From: Gemmatimonadota bacterium
GTDB lineage: Bacteria > Gemmatimonadota > Gemmatimonadetes > Longimicrobiales > Gaopeijiaceae
Assembly: GCA_007121455.1 (NCBI GenBank)
Contig: SKKN01000025.1
Coordinates: 1-64,000 of the forward strand
Length of the DNA: 64,000 nucleotides
Reading direction: 5' to 3'
Shown here: positions 1-7,642 of the stretch, piece by piece
How positions within the stretch are numbered: the stretch's first letter is position 1
Layout: every line of letters begins with the position of its first letter
Program-made: the position numbers and the translations under genes
The notes under the pieces: generated by a model
The model's database searches: none
What the model saw: the letters and a program-made list of their open reading frames with translations, nothing else
Told to the model about the DNA's origin: nothing

Positions 1-2281
1 CCGCACCCACATCGGAAGAGACGTCGTTGTCCCCGGAATTGACTCGGGGGGCGCGTTGGCCCATCGTCGCTACGAGATTCCGGTGGAACGACCACTGACG
101 GCTCTCCCAGGCTGAACCGTCAGCGGTCGAATACATCATGACGCCCCGGCCCTGAAATCCTTCCGCGATCAGGTTGTTCTGGAAGGAAACCCGACCCGTA
201 AATGCCCCTCCGGGATCCGTGCGGTTGACCTGGAGGTGGGCGTTTCCGCCGCCCCAGGTCGCGGAGATGTGGTCAAAGATGATGTCGCGGCCACCGCCGC
301 TACCGATCACCCCGATTCCTCCACCCCTGTACCCACCCTCCTCGCCGTGCCGGGTGCGGAGGAACCGCATCACAACGTCACTGCGCTGGTTCACACGGAT
401 CAGGTGTCCGTTGTGGCCGTTCGTAGGATGCGACCGAATGAGAATCCCGTCTCCCGGAGCCGTCTGGCCTGCTACGTATACGCAGTCCCTTCGCATCAAG
501 ATCTGGGACCGACTTTGGATCGTGCCCCCCGTACGGAAGGTCACGATGTCGTAGTTCGAGCTGTTGACCCGGTTCTCCAGGATGTCCCGAAGGCTCCCCG
601 ACCCGGAATCGTCGGTGTTCGTCACCTCATGGACCACCAGGGTCCGCTCCCGGCAATCGTTCAGTGCCATGGCCCCCCATCCATCCGCTTCCGGGAAAGC
701 CGGAACCGGCCCGCTGGAAGACGGAAGGGAAGTGGCGGAGTCGTCCGAGCCTGTGTCCTCCTCCTCCCCGCTATCCTCCTCTTCCCCGTTGTCCTCCTCT
801 TCCTTGTTATCCTCCTCTTCCCCGCTATCCTCCTCTTCCCCGTTGTCCTCCTCTTCCCCGTTGTCCTCCTCTTCCCCGTTGTCCTCCTCTTCCCCGTTGT
901 CCTCCTCCTCCCCGGTGTCCTCCGTTCCGCCCGTAGCCGTGGCAGTAAAATGGGCGGTTCCCAGTGACCCCGCCCTGGCCTGCACCTGATTCTCTCCGGC
1001 CGTGGGACCGAGGGTGAGCTCCACCGAGGCCCGTCCCTGTCCATCCGTGCGAGTCACCTCGTCGCTGACCGTGCCACCCCCTTCCTCGACCGTCCACTCC
1101 ACATCGAGCTGTCGCACCGGATTCCCCCTTGAATCCGTGACACGGATGCTCAACTCTTCCGAGAGCGTCTCCCCTGCCGGGCCGGATTGATCGTCTCCAC
1201 CCGTGATGGTCACCTGCGCCAGGCTTCCCTCATCCTCCTCCTGGACCTCCACCACCCCCGTGCCATTCCCCAGGGCCTGCCCCTGTCCGGGGGAGAGCCC
1301 CAGGTCCTCGGATACTCCGCCCGGACCCTCCAGCGGCTCGGCCTCCACTGTGGCCTGTCCCGGCCCACGGGCGGTCACCCATCCTTCCTCATCGATATCG
1401 ATCACATTCTCGTCCGACGTGAACCACCGGACCGGTACTTCGGCCACCTCGTTCCCGAAGCGGTCGGTCACCTGGGTTTCGAATCGGAAGGCCGACCCGA
1501 GTTGGAGCGAGATCTCGTCGGGAAGCACGGTGATCGTCTCGGGCTCTCCCGGCAGGGCGACTGCCCTCAGCGGCGAGATGGCTTCCGAACGCCCCGGGAT
1601 CTGCGCCTCGAGCTTCTGCTCGCCGGCCACCGTGCCGAGGGTCCATTGGATGGCGATGACCCCATCCACATCGGAGGTAGCCTCCGTGGGAGACACCGAA
1701 CCGGATCCCGGCTCCACATCGAAGCGCACCTCGGCTCCGGAGACCGGAAGTCCGTGCGGACTCAAGACCCTCACCTCGAGCGGGTCAGCCAACTCCTCGC
1801 CCACCCGGCCTTCCAGCGACCCGCTGTTCCGCAGCTCGAGTTGAGTCGGCGTGCGCTGCACCTGAACGGAGGCCTCCGCACGTGCGCCTCGAGCAGAGGT
1901 TGCCGTAATTCGGGTTTCACCTACGCCCACGCCACGCACCCTTCCTCCGTTGACGGAGGCGACTTCCGGATCCGAGCTCTCCCATATCAGATCCAGGCCG
2001 GACACGGTGAGGCCGTCGACCTGGAGGTCGAGGAAATCTCCTTCCTCCACCTGCCCGGTTGCCGGGGAGAGCGCGATGGGGGGCAGTTCGTCGCCCCCGG
2101 GCGCGACGATCGGATCACAGGCTCCGGTAACCAGGATGGTGAGAGCGGCGAGAACGCACATGACTGAGACATGCCTCGGGCGAGCCGTGGACAGGGACTC
2201 CAATATGGGGCGAGCCCGGCGAGAGGTGGAAGGGGAAGCCTTCGGGGTCTCAGGCGTGCCATCGGGGCTGCGGTTGAACAT
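1..2281 (-). CDS. Ig-like, pectate-lyase-like surface lipoprotein (C-terminus beyond window)
   Basis: About 760 residues are visible; the end lies outside the window. The ATG at 2281 has GAGGAG about 8 bases upstream. A hydrophobic segment ending in a Cys (TILVTGAC, about residues 47-54) looks like a lipoprotein signal, though the lipobox is imperfect. Several bacterial Ig-like/invasin-type domains follow (about residues 60-450), then an acidic repeat linker (about 457-510), then a pectate-lyase superfamily beta-helix. Its hallmarks are GSGSLRD, the strand pattern around VTFRTGGTI, and AGQTAPGDGI. The family is extracellular and either cleaves or binds acidic polysaccharide; substrate is unknown. 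Third-position GC is high, as in the neighbours. An alternative start is the ATG at 2161, which lacks a clear ribosome site. Surface display is inferred. Confidence 0.8.
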   Translation of the reverse strand, partial: MFNRSPDGTPETPKASPSTSRRARPILESLSTARPRHVSVMCVLAALTILVTGACDPIVAPGGDELPPIALSPATGQVEEGDFLDLQVDGLTVSGLDLIWESSDPEVASVNGGRVRGVGVGETRITATSARGARAEASVQVQRTPTQLELRNSGSLEGRVGEELADPLEVRVLSPHGLPVSGAEVRFDVEPGSGSVSPTEATSDVDGVIAIQWTLGTVAGEQKLEAQIPGRSEAISPLRAVALPGEPETITVLPDEISLQLGSAFRFETQVTDRFGNEVAEVPVRWFTSDENVIDIDEEGWVTARGPGQATVEAEPLEGPGGVSEDLGLSPGQGQALGNGTGVVEVQEEDEGSLAQVTITGGDDQSGPAGETLSEELSIRVTDSRGNPVRQLDVEWTVEEGGGTVSDEVTRTDGQGRASVELTLGPTAGENQVQARAGSLGTAHFTATATGGTEDTGEEEDNGEEEDNGEEEDNGEEEDNGEEEDSGEEEDNKEEEDNGEEEDSGEEEDTGSDDSATSLPSSSGPVPAFPEADGWGAMALNDCRERTLVVHEVTNTDDSGSGSLRDILENRVNSSNYDIVTFRTGGTIQSRSQILMRRDCVYVAGQTAPGDGILIRSHPTNGHNGHLIRVNQRSDVVMRFLRTRHGEEGGYRGGGIGVIGSGGGRDIIFDHISATWGGGNAHLQVNRTDPGGAFTGRVSFQNNLIAEGFQGRGVMMYSTADGSAWESRQWSFHRNLVATMGQRAPRVNSGDNDVSSDVGA
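753..914. repeat. Nine 18-bp tandem repeats coding an acidic linker
   Basis: Nine near-identical 18-base units follow each other without gaps (unit starts 753, 771, 789, 807, 825, 843, 861, 879, 897). Read on the minus strand they encode the hexapeptide GEEEDN, with S, T or K variants. They form a flexible, strongly acidic linker between the Ig-like region and the lyase-like domain. Such repeats can change copy number by slippage while keeping frame. Confidence 0.9.
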
Positions 2282-2403
2282 GAATCCACTCCTCGCCGAC
2301 TGCAGGGCGCGCCTTCGAGGGCACGCCGAGATTCGCAGGGTCGATCGAGGAGGCGGAAAGGAGAACCGCCAGCCCCGATCGGATTTCACCGTTCGAACCA
2401 CTG

Positions 2404-2492
2404 GCGGCCCGGCGAGCATCACACCGATGGCCGGTGTGGAAGCCCCGTAGCTCTGCGTCGCAGCCTTTCGGCGGCTTTGCTCTGAGCAGTGA
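2404..2492 (-). promoter_or_regulatory. Cyclic-di-GMP-I (GEMM) riboswitch candidate
   Basis: On the minus strand the sequence contains the ordered GEMM-I core: CAGAGCAAAGCC, then GCCGAAAGGC (GAAA tetraloop hairpin), then GACGCAGAGC, then ACGGGGCU. A second hairpin (CACACCG...CGGTGTG) and a GCCGGG closing segment follow. These match the invariant blocks of the class (GCAAA, GAAA loop, GACGCA-AGC). The element ends about 120 bases upstream of the lipoprotein start at 2281, in the same direction. Its 3' end overlaps one arm of a CCGCCAG/CTGGCGG stem (2401-2407 with 2366-2372) followed by TTCTCCTTT, which could be a terminator-type expression platform. Confidence 0.75.
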
Positions 2493-2872
2493 CGACTTTG
2501 TGCGCCCGGGTAGAAGTCGCCGACCCGGTCGTCGTTGCCTGCCTGCAACAGACATGCCTCTCCCGGGGGCGGGGGAAATGAGGGTGGTATGTTCTTATAT
2601 GAACGTGAGTTATGAGGTATCGACGCCATTTTCAGGGAAGTCTGGGAGCGAAGCGGCCCCGGAACTGTTTTCCGATTTTTCGTCTGAGGGAGACATTTGT
2701 TTCCGGTGCTTATCGATTCTCACACTGAGCTGCGAGAAGCGAATCCCACTGATTTCCGGTTGCGAAATGGGCGGACGGCGAGGATGTTGTCAGCGTGGGC
2801 CGCGAGATTTCCGGACGGCCTGCCGAAGAATGGCCGCCATTTGTTCCCTATTCACGAGGCGAATCCATATCT
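2493..2872. other. Intergenic region between divergent genes
   Basis: This stretch is less GC-rich than its surroundings and has no coding sequence I can support. It must hold promoters for the riboswitch transcript (minus) and for the epimerase (plus). A small inverted repeat GTTC-TTATAT-GAAC lies near 2591-2604. I see no convincing paired -35/-10 boxes. Confidence 0.5.
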
Positions 2873-3850
2873 ATGAGTGACGTCGCGGTGATCGGCGGAG
2901 CCGGGTTCATCGGCTCGCGCCTGGTGGAGGCGCTGGATGGCCCCCGAGTGATCGACCGGAAGATTCCCGAGGATGGACCGGGACGGTTCCGCATTGACGT
3001 TCGGGACCGGGAGCGATTGATCCCCGCCCTCGAGGGGGTCGGGACCCTCTGTCTCCTCGCGGCGGAACATAGGGACGATGTGGAGCCGACTTCCCTCTAC
3101 TACGACGTGAACGTCGGAGGGGCGAAAAACGTCGTCGAAGCGGCAGTCCGGTTGGGGATCCAGCGGATCCTCTTCACGAGCACGGTAGCCATATACGGGC
3201 TGAACGCTCCCGATGCCGGGGAAGACTCGCCTCCGGATCCATTCAACGACTATGCGAGGAGCAAGTGGCAGGCGGAGCAGACGTTGGTCGCGTGGGCCAA
3301 GGAGGATCCCTCGAGGAGCCTGGTGATCGTCCGGCCATGCGTGATCTTCGGTGAGGGGAACCGGGGAAACGTCTACAATCTCCTCTCTCAGCTCGCGGCC
3401 CGAAGGTTCCTTATGGTCGGAAACGGTACGAACAGGAAGTCGATGGCGTACGTCGGGAACCTCGTCGCCCTCATGACGCGGTTCCTGGATTCCCCGAACG
3501 GGATCCAGGTGTTCAACTACGCCGACAAGCCGGATCTGTCGATGAAGCGACTCCTGCAGGTGGCGACAGATGAGCTGGGCGTAGACCTGCCGGGGTGGAC
3601 GGTCCCGCACCCGGTCGGACTCGCGGCCGGCTTCGGGTTTGACGTGCTCGCACGCCTTACCCGCCGCAAGCTGCCCATCAGCGCCGTCCGAGTCCGGAAG
3701 TTCTGTGCGAACACTACGGTGAACACCGACCGTCTTGCGTCGACCGGGTTCGAGGCTCCATACAGCCTGGAGGAAGGCCTGCGCCGGATGATCAGGGCGG
3801 AGTTTCCCGTTGAAGCAGACCCTCCACGGCAACTGCAAGAAGCGATGTAG
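2873..3850 (+). CDS. NAD(P)-dependent nucleotide-sugar epimerase/dehydratase
   Basis: 325 residues of the extended short-chain dehydrogenase family. The N-terminal GGAGFIG dinucleotide-binding loop (about residues 8-14), the Ser in STVAIYG, and the YARSK active site (Tyr and Lys of YxxxK) are all present, so it should be catalytically competent. Family members interconvert or dehydrate nucleotide-linked sugars for surface polysaccharides; the exact substrate cannot be read from sequence. The ATG at 2873 is used because the Rossmann loop follows directly; the ribosome site is weak. It is 79 bases before a Wzi-like gene, consistent with a capsule or exopolysaccharide role. Confidence 0.85.
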   Translation: MSDVAVIGGAGFIGSRLVEALDGPRVIDRKIPEDGPGRFRIDVRDRERLIPALEGVGTLCLLAAEHRDDVEPTSLYYDVNVGGAKNVVEAAVRLGIQRILFTSTVAIYGLNAPDAGEDSPPDPFNDYARSKWQAEQTLVAWAKEDPSRSLVIVRPCVIFGEGNRGNVYNLLSQLAARRFLMVGNGTNRKSMAYVGNLVALMTRFLDSPNGIQVFNYADKPDLSMKRLLQVATDELGVDLPGWTVPHPVGLAAGFGFDVLARLTRRKLPISAVRVRKFCANTTVNTDRLASTGFEAPYSLEEGLRRMIRAEFPVEADPPRQLQEAM

Positions 3851-3929
3851 AGGCCTTGAAAGGGGGGGCAGTGGGTCCGGGCGGGAGCCCCCCGGACTCG
3901 ATGCGACTCGCCACGTCGGGGGAGAGACG

Positions 3930-5486
3930 ATGGACCTGAAGTACGTGTGCTGGGAGAAACGCCTCCTTCTCCTGAAGTCGGTGGCGCTCTTCCTGCTTCT
4001 CCTGCCGGTGTCGGCCCCGATGTGCGGGATTCAGGGGCAGCAGGCCCCGGGCGCCTCACCGTTCCTCTCCCCCGACCACTGGGCACATGGCGCCCTGGCC
4101 CGGCTTCATGGGGCGGGGCTCTTGCCCGAGGGGTTCGACCCCGGTACCCGCTCCGTGAGCCGGGTGGAGGCGTTTCACTGGCTCACGCACGCCATGGCGG
4201 AGGCGGAGGAAGGGCCTCCCCCGTGGGAGGACGTGGCGACGGCGTACCGGGAGCGGCTCGCCGAGGAGTTCCCGGGCACGGCGCACCGGGCTTCCGGGGG
4301 GGCGGGTACCCTCACCGGGGACGTTGTCCTCATGGGAGGGGTCGAGTCCCGGCGAAACGACCTTCTGGCGAGACATGATCCGGACGGAAGCGGGGATGCC
4401 CGAACCTTGGCCATGGACGACCTGCAGGGGCCCGTGGGTGGAGTGGAGGTGGGACTCCACCTGCCTCCGTCCCGCGTGTCTCTCGCCGGCCACGGAACTC
4501 TCCTCCTTCGGGAAGGAGGAGCCCGGGCCTCCGAGCTGTACGGCGTAGCGCTCGTGGACCGGATCGGTGTGTGGGCTGGCCGGCGGCGCATAGGCCTCGG
4601 CCTCTCCGACGCAGGCTCCATGGTCGTCACCGGAGAGGCGCCCTTTACGGGCGCGGGATTGTTCCTGTCCGAAGGGGTTCGCCTTCCCGGCGCACTCGGC
4701 CACCTTGGGACGTTCCGGTTCGAGACCTTCATTTCCCGCCGCGAACGGATGGCACAGGTGGAGTCGCCATGGTTCTTCGGCCTGCGAACGTCCCTCGCGC
4801 CCCACGCCCGCGTCCGGATCGGGCTGAACCGGGGCACGGTCTTCGGCGGCGACGGCGAGCGCGTTCCCCCTGCCACCCTCGATCGGGTGTTGAAGGTGCT
4901 GGCGGGGATCGACACGGCGGACGAAGGCGCGAACTTCGAGGACCACATCGCTTCCGCGGACTTCTGGTTCTTGCCCCCGCTCGGGGCACTGCCTCTGGCA
5001 CTATACGGGGAATTCGGAGTGGAGGACCTCCAGCGCCAGAAGGACGAGATGCCCGCGGTCGCCGTCGGCGCCCGCCTCGCCGGCCTGCCCCGGGCTCCCT
5101 GGCTGAGCCTGGGATTCGAGCGAACCTCCTTCGGCGCATCGGAAGGAATCCGCATTCCGTGGTACGACCATCGGGTCTTCGGGACGTGGACCGACGGGGG
5201 GCGGCTCATGGCGCACGAGCTGGGCGGCGAGGGACGGGAGCTCCGGGCCTACGGAACGGCGGACCTGTGGGATGCCCGCCTGCACCTGGGAGGTCGCGGG
5301 TTCTGGCGTCGCCGAACCGAAGGGAATCTCTACGCTCCCGAGTGGGAGGGGTCGAGTCGGGGCGTAGAGGCGAACGCTCGGTGGCACCTGACCCCTTCGT
5401 TCCAGCTCAAGGTCGAGGGAGTCGTGGAGAGGGGGGACGGCTGGAACCGGAGCACCGGCTTCCTGGGCGCGCGGTTCGCCTTCTGA
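3930..5486 (+). CDS. Wzi-like outer-membrane beta-barrel protein
   Basis: 518 residues. An N-terminal signal peptide (LFLLLLPVSAP) is followed by a region resembling an S-layer-homology/helical module (LSPDHWAHGALARLHGAGLL, about residues 35-70). A long stretch of alternating hydrophobic and polar residues follows and ends in Phe (GARFAF), typical of an outer-membrane barrel. The layout resembles capsule-assembly Wzi family proteins, which bind surface polysaccharide at the outer membrane. GGGGGAGAG lies about 5 bases before the ATG at 3930. It follows the epimerase gene and precedes a nucleotidyltransferase by 14 bases. Wzi-type function is inferred from layout, not from a diagnostic motif. 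Confidence 0.65.
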   Translation: MDLKYVCWEKRLLLLKSVALFLLLLPVSAPMCGIQGQQAPGASPFLSPDHWAHGALARLHGAGLLPEGFDPGTRSVSRVEAFHWLTHAMAEAEEGPPPWEDVATAYRERLAEEFPGTAHRASGGAGTLTGDVVLMGGVESRRNDLLARHDPDGSGDARTLAMDDLQGPVGGVEVGLHLPPSRVSLAGHGTLLLREGGARASELYGVALVDRIGVWAGRRRIGLGLSDAGSMVVTGEAPFTGAGLFLSEGVRLPGALGHLGTFRFETFISRRERMAQVESPWFFGLRTSLAPHARVRIGLNRGTVFGGDGERVPPATLDRVLKVLAGIDTADEGANFEDHIASADFWFLPPLGALPLALYGEFGVEDLQRQKDEMPAVAVGARLAGLPRAPWLSLGFERTSFGASEGIRIPWYDHRVFGTWTDGGRLMAHELGGEGRELRAYGTADLWDARLHLGGRGFWRRRTEGNLYAPEWEGSSRGVEANARWHLTPSFQLKVEGVVERGDGWNRSTGFLGARFAF

Positions 5487-5500
5487 TCCGAGGCATCGAT

Positions 5501-6739
5501 ATGCCGCGTACAGTGGAAGCTGGAGCACCGAAGAACCTCACGGTCCCCGAGCACGAGCTTCTCCTCCTCTGTTCGCGGACCCGCCTGGAGGCTCCGGCGC
5601 TGCTCCGCCTCGATGGGATCCTCGACGGGGCCATCGACTGGACCGCCGTCCTGGCATACGGCGACATACACGGAACGGGGCCCCTTCTCTACCATCATCT
5701 GCGGGAACCGGGCCGAGGAAGGATTCCGGAAGCCGTCCTCGAGGGGCTCCGGACCCGGTCCGTCGCAGCGGCCGCTCGGTCGCTCATGCTCACGGCCGAA
5801 CTCGGGGCTCTCTTCGATGCCCTCGAGGCTGCCGACGCTCCGGCGCTGGTCTGGAAGGGGCCCGTGCTCGCCCATTCGATCTATCCGAGCCCCGAGCTGC
5901 GGCCGTTCCGAGACCTGGACATCATCGTGCGCCGCGAGGATGTGGACCGTATGCGACGGGTTCTCGAAGCCCGCGGCTACTCGCCCCGGCCTGGCCCCTC
6001 CGAGGACGGGAAGGAGCTTTTCCGCGAGGCGAACCAGGACGTCACCATGTGGAATCCGCGCACCGGAGTTCTCGTCGACGTCCACTGGGGAGCCATGAAA
6101 CGGTACTTCTCCTCCGCCATGGACTCCGATGCGCTCTGGACGGAGGGCCAACGGACGGATCTGAATGGGTGGGTGGTCCGTACGCTGCCCCCCACCATGT
6201 CCCTGATCGCCCTCTCCCTGCACGGAGCGAAGCACGGGCCCTTTCCGTGGCCCGAGCTCAAGTGGATCACCGATGTGGAGGGATTTGTCCGGGCCCACCC
6301 CACCGACGCGTGGAGTCCTCTCCTCGCCCGAGCTCGGGCACTCGGCTGTCACCGGGCGGTGCTCCTCGGACTCCTCCTGGCCAAAGAGCTCCTCGACGCC
6401 CCGCTTCCGCCGGAGGTGGAGGCGGACCTCGACCGGGACAACGTGGTGGCCACGCTGATCCCGGCGATTCGGGACCGTTTGCTCTCGCTCCACCCGGCGC
6501 CCTTTCCCCTGGGGGAAAGGCTGCAGTTCGACCTGGCGGTCCGGGAACGGCTCCGGGACCGCCTCCGCTATCGGGCGGCACGCCTTCTCACACCCGGACG
6601 CCGAGACGTGGGGGGCCTCCCGACGCCCCTTGGCTTCCTCCGCGTGCCGCTCCGTCTTTCCCGCCTGGCTGGACGCTACCTCCTCCGCCCCTCGCGCCTT
6701 CGCGACCTGTTCGAGGGGCGAGGGACACCGCCGGACTGA
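5501..6739 (+). CDS. Nucleotidyltransferase family protein (PF14907-type), likely RiPP tailoring
   Basis: 412 residues. The segment WKGPVLAHSIYP...RPFRDLDIIV (about residues 118-145) is the nucleotidyltransferase signature of this family: KG, a Tyr, then the Arg and two Asp residues that bind metal and nucleotide. Family members co-occur with HPr-kinase-like and asparagine-synthetase-like genes in many predicted lasso-type clusters; their reaction on the peptide is not firmly established. GAGG lies about 9 bases upstream of the ATG at 5501. It ends 121 bases before the precursor gene, with a separate promoter between. I place it in the peptide cluster, but it could also belong with the upstream polysaccharide genes. 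Confidence 0.75.
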   Translation: MPRTVEAGAPKNLTVPEHELLLLCSRTRLEAPALLRLDGILDGAIDWTAVLAYGDIHGTGPLLYHHLREPGRGRIPEAVLEGLRTRSVAAAARSLMLTAELGALFDALEAADAPALVWKGPVLAHSIYPSPELRPFRDLDIIVRREDVDRMRRVLEARGYSPRPGPSEDGKELFREANQDVTMWNPRTGVLVDVHWGAMKRYFSSAMDSDALWTEGQRTDLNGWVVRTLPPTMSLIALSLHGAKHGPFPWPELKWITDVEGFVRAHPTDAWSPLLARARALGCHRAVLLGLLLAKELLDAPLPPEVEADLDRDNVVATLIPAIRDRLLSLHPAPFPLGERLQFDLAVRERLRDRLRYRAARLLTPGRRDVGGLPTPLGFLRVPLRLSRLAGRYLLRPSRLRDLFEGRGTPPD

Positions 6740-6755
6740 CCAAACCATCGAATCC

Positions 6756-6785
6756 TTGTGCTTGGGTGCGTCCCTTCCCTATAAT
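6756..6785 (+). promoter_or_regulatory. Sigma70-type promoter of the precursor gene
   Basis: TTGTGC (6756-6761) and a perfect TATAAT (6780-6785) are separated by 18 bases. It is the clearest promoter in this GC-rich window. Transcription would start near 6792 and give a roughly 70-base leader containing a GGTGCGT/ACGCACC hairpin (near 6804-6824) before the ribosome site AAGGAGAGGG. Confidence 0.75.
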
Positions 6786-6860
6786 TGTTGGTCAGCCGTC
6801 GGTGGTGCGTCGCACGGACGCACCGGGTCGGTGCTTTCCTCAAACCTGAAGGAGAGGGTC

Positions 6861-7001
6861 ATGGAAGAAAGGACTGAGAAGAAGGAGTACGTTCGGCCCT
6901 CGGTCGAGGACTTCGGATTGGTCGCCGACCTCACGGCGACGGGAACTACCCAGGATGGTGCCGATGCCAAGGGCGGAAGCGCTGCCTCCCAGGGCATTTG
7001 A
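6861..7001 (+). CDS. Lasso-type RiPP precursor peptide
   Basis: 46 residues. The leader carries the B1-recognition pattern Y10-x2-P13...G19 followed by L24-T25, as in lasso leaders. Cleavage two residues after T25 would release a core starting at T27, with D35 as ring residue 9. Cleavage after T27 would start the core at G28, with D35 as residue 8. The tail after the ring is AKGGSAASQGI. It lacks aromatic or other bulky plug residues, which is unusual for a lasso fold. AAGGAGAGGG precedes the ATG. The gene sits between its own promoter and a strong hairpin, immediately upstream of the B2 protease gene. Leader assignment is firm; the mature structure is a guess. Confidence 0.85.
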   Translation: MEERTEKKEYVRPSVEDFGLVADLTATGTTQDGADAKGGSAASQGI

Positions 7002-7035
7002 CCGAAAGTCTGCTCGTCTAAAGGGTTCATCGCGC

Positions 7036-7073
7036 GGGCGGCTCCCCCTGAGCGGGAGCCGCCCGTATGTATT
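7036..7073 (+). terminator. Hairpin between precursor and B2 gene
   Basis: A perfect 11-bp stem, GGGCGGCTCCC (7036-7046) with GGGAGCCGCCC (7054-7064), has a 7-base loop and is followed by GTATGTATTT. It is either a partial terminator or an RNA-stabilising hairpin. Both would raise precursor mRNA relative to the downstream enzyme gene. Confidence 0.7.
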
Positions 7074-7130
7074 TCCACACCCAAGCCCCGGCATCCCCAG
7101 TCGGGTCGGGTACTGCCCCCGGGTCATCTC

Positions 7131-7607
7131 GTGAGGCTCCTCTCCTTCGCTCGGAAATTCGGTGCCCTGGACACGCGGGACCAATGGGCGCTCGTGCCGG
7201 CCACAGTTTCCCTGCTCGTGGCGCGAGTGGCGCTGCAGGTCCTGCCCTTCCGCACCTTCCTCCGCTGGGCCGATCCCCACGGTCCGCGAAGCGGAGCCCC
7301 CAGCTCCCTCGACCTTCCAACCCGACGGCGGATCCGGGCCGTGGAGCGGGCGGGATGCCGCCTCTTCCCCAAGAACCCCTGTCTCATCCAGGCGGCCGTG
7401 GTGCAGCGTCTCCTGTGGAGGAAGGGACACCCCTCCGAGCTCCGGATCGGTGTCCGAAAGGAGGGAGGTAAGCACCTCGAGGCCCACGCGTGGGTGGAAA
7501 GCGGCGGCGAGGTGGTGGTGGGAGCCCGGGGCAGATCCGACGAGCACGTCCCGCTTCCCCTATCGGGCCGCGTGGAAGGTGGCGGGCACCCTTCACGCCG
7601 GGAGTGA
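7131..7607 (+). CDS. Lasso peptide biosynthesis B2 protein (leader protease)
   Basis: 158 residues, the usual size of a stand-alone B2 protein. The transglutaminase-like Cys protease core is visible: the nucleophile in NPCLIQA (about residue 83), ELRIGVRK, and the catalytic His in EAHAWVE. B2 cuts the leader from the precursor while a B1 protein presents it. The GTG at 7131 is the only plausible start close to the conserved N-terminal helix; the ribosome site is weak. The gene follows the precursor by 129 bases and the hairpin by about 60. It converges with the first cyclase gene. Confidence 0.88.
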   Translation: MRLLSFARKFGALDTRDQWALVPATVSLLVARVALQVLPFRTFLRWADPHGPRSGAPSSLDLPTRRRIRAVERAGCRLFPKNPCLIQAAVVQRLLWRKGHPSELRIGVRKEGGKHLEAHAWVESGGEVVVGARGRSDEHVPLPLSGRVEGGGHPSRRE

Positions 7608-7642
7608 GGGACCCTTCCGCCGCTGAACCGCGCAGGTGCCCT

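Noticed and set aside
753-914. Short-period repeat resembling a CRISPR array
   Set aside because: The 18-bp units have no spacers and are in frame in a coding gene; it is a peptide repeat.
2434-2880. Plus-strand open frames across the intergenic region before the epimerase
   Set aside because: They overlap the riboswitch, lack conserved sequence and have no ribosome site. The epimerase start at 2873 is clear.
6804-6824. GGTGCGT/ACGCACC sequence as a second GEMM riboswitch
   Set aside because: It is a simple hairpin in the precursor leader. The GCAAA and GAAA blocks are missing.
7067-7471. Frame following the precursor hairpin, as a possible second precursor
   Set aside because: It overlaps B2 in a different frame, lacks a YxxP leader and starts inside the hairpin flank.
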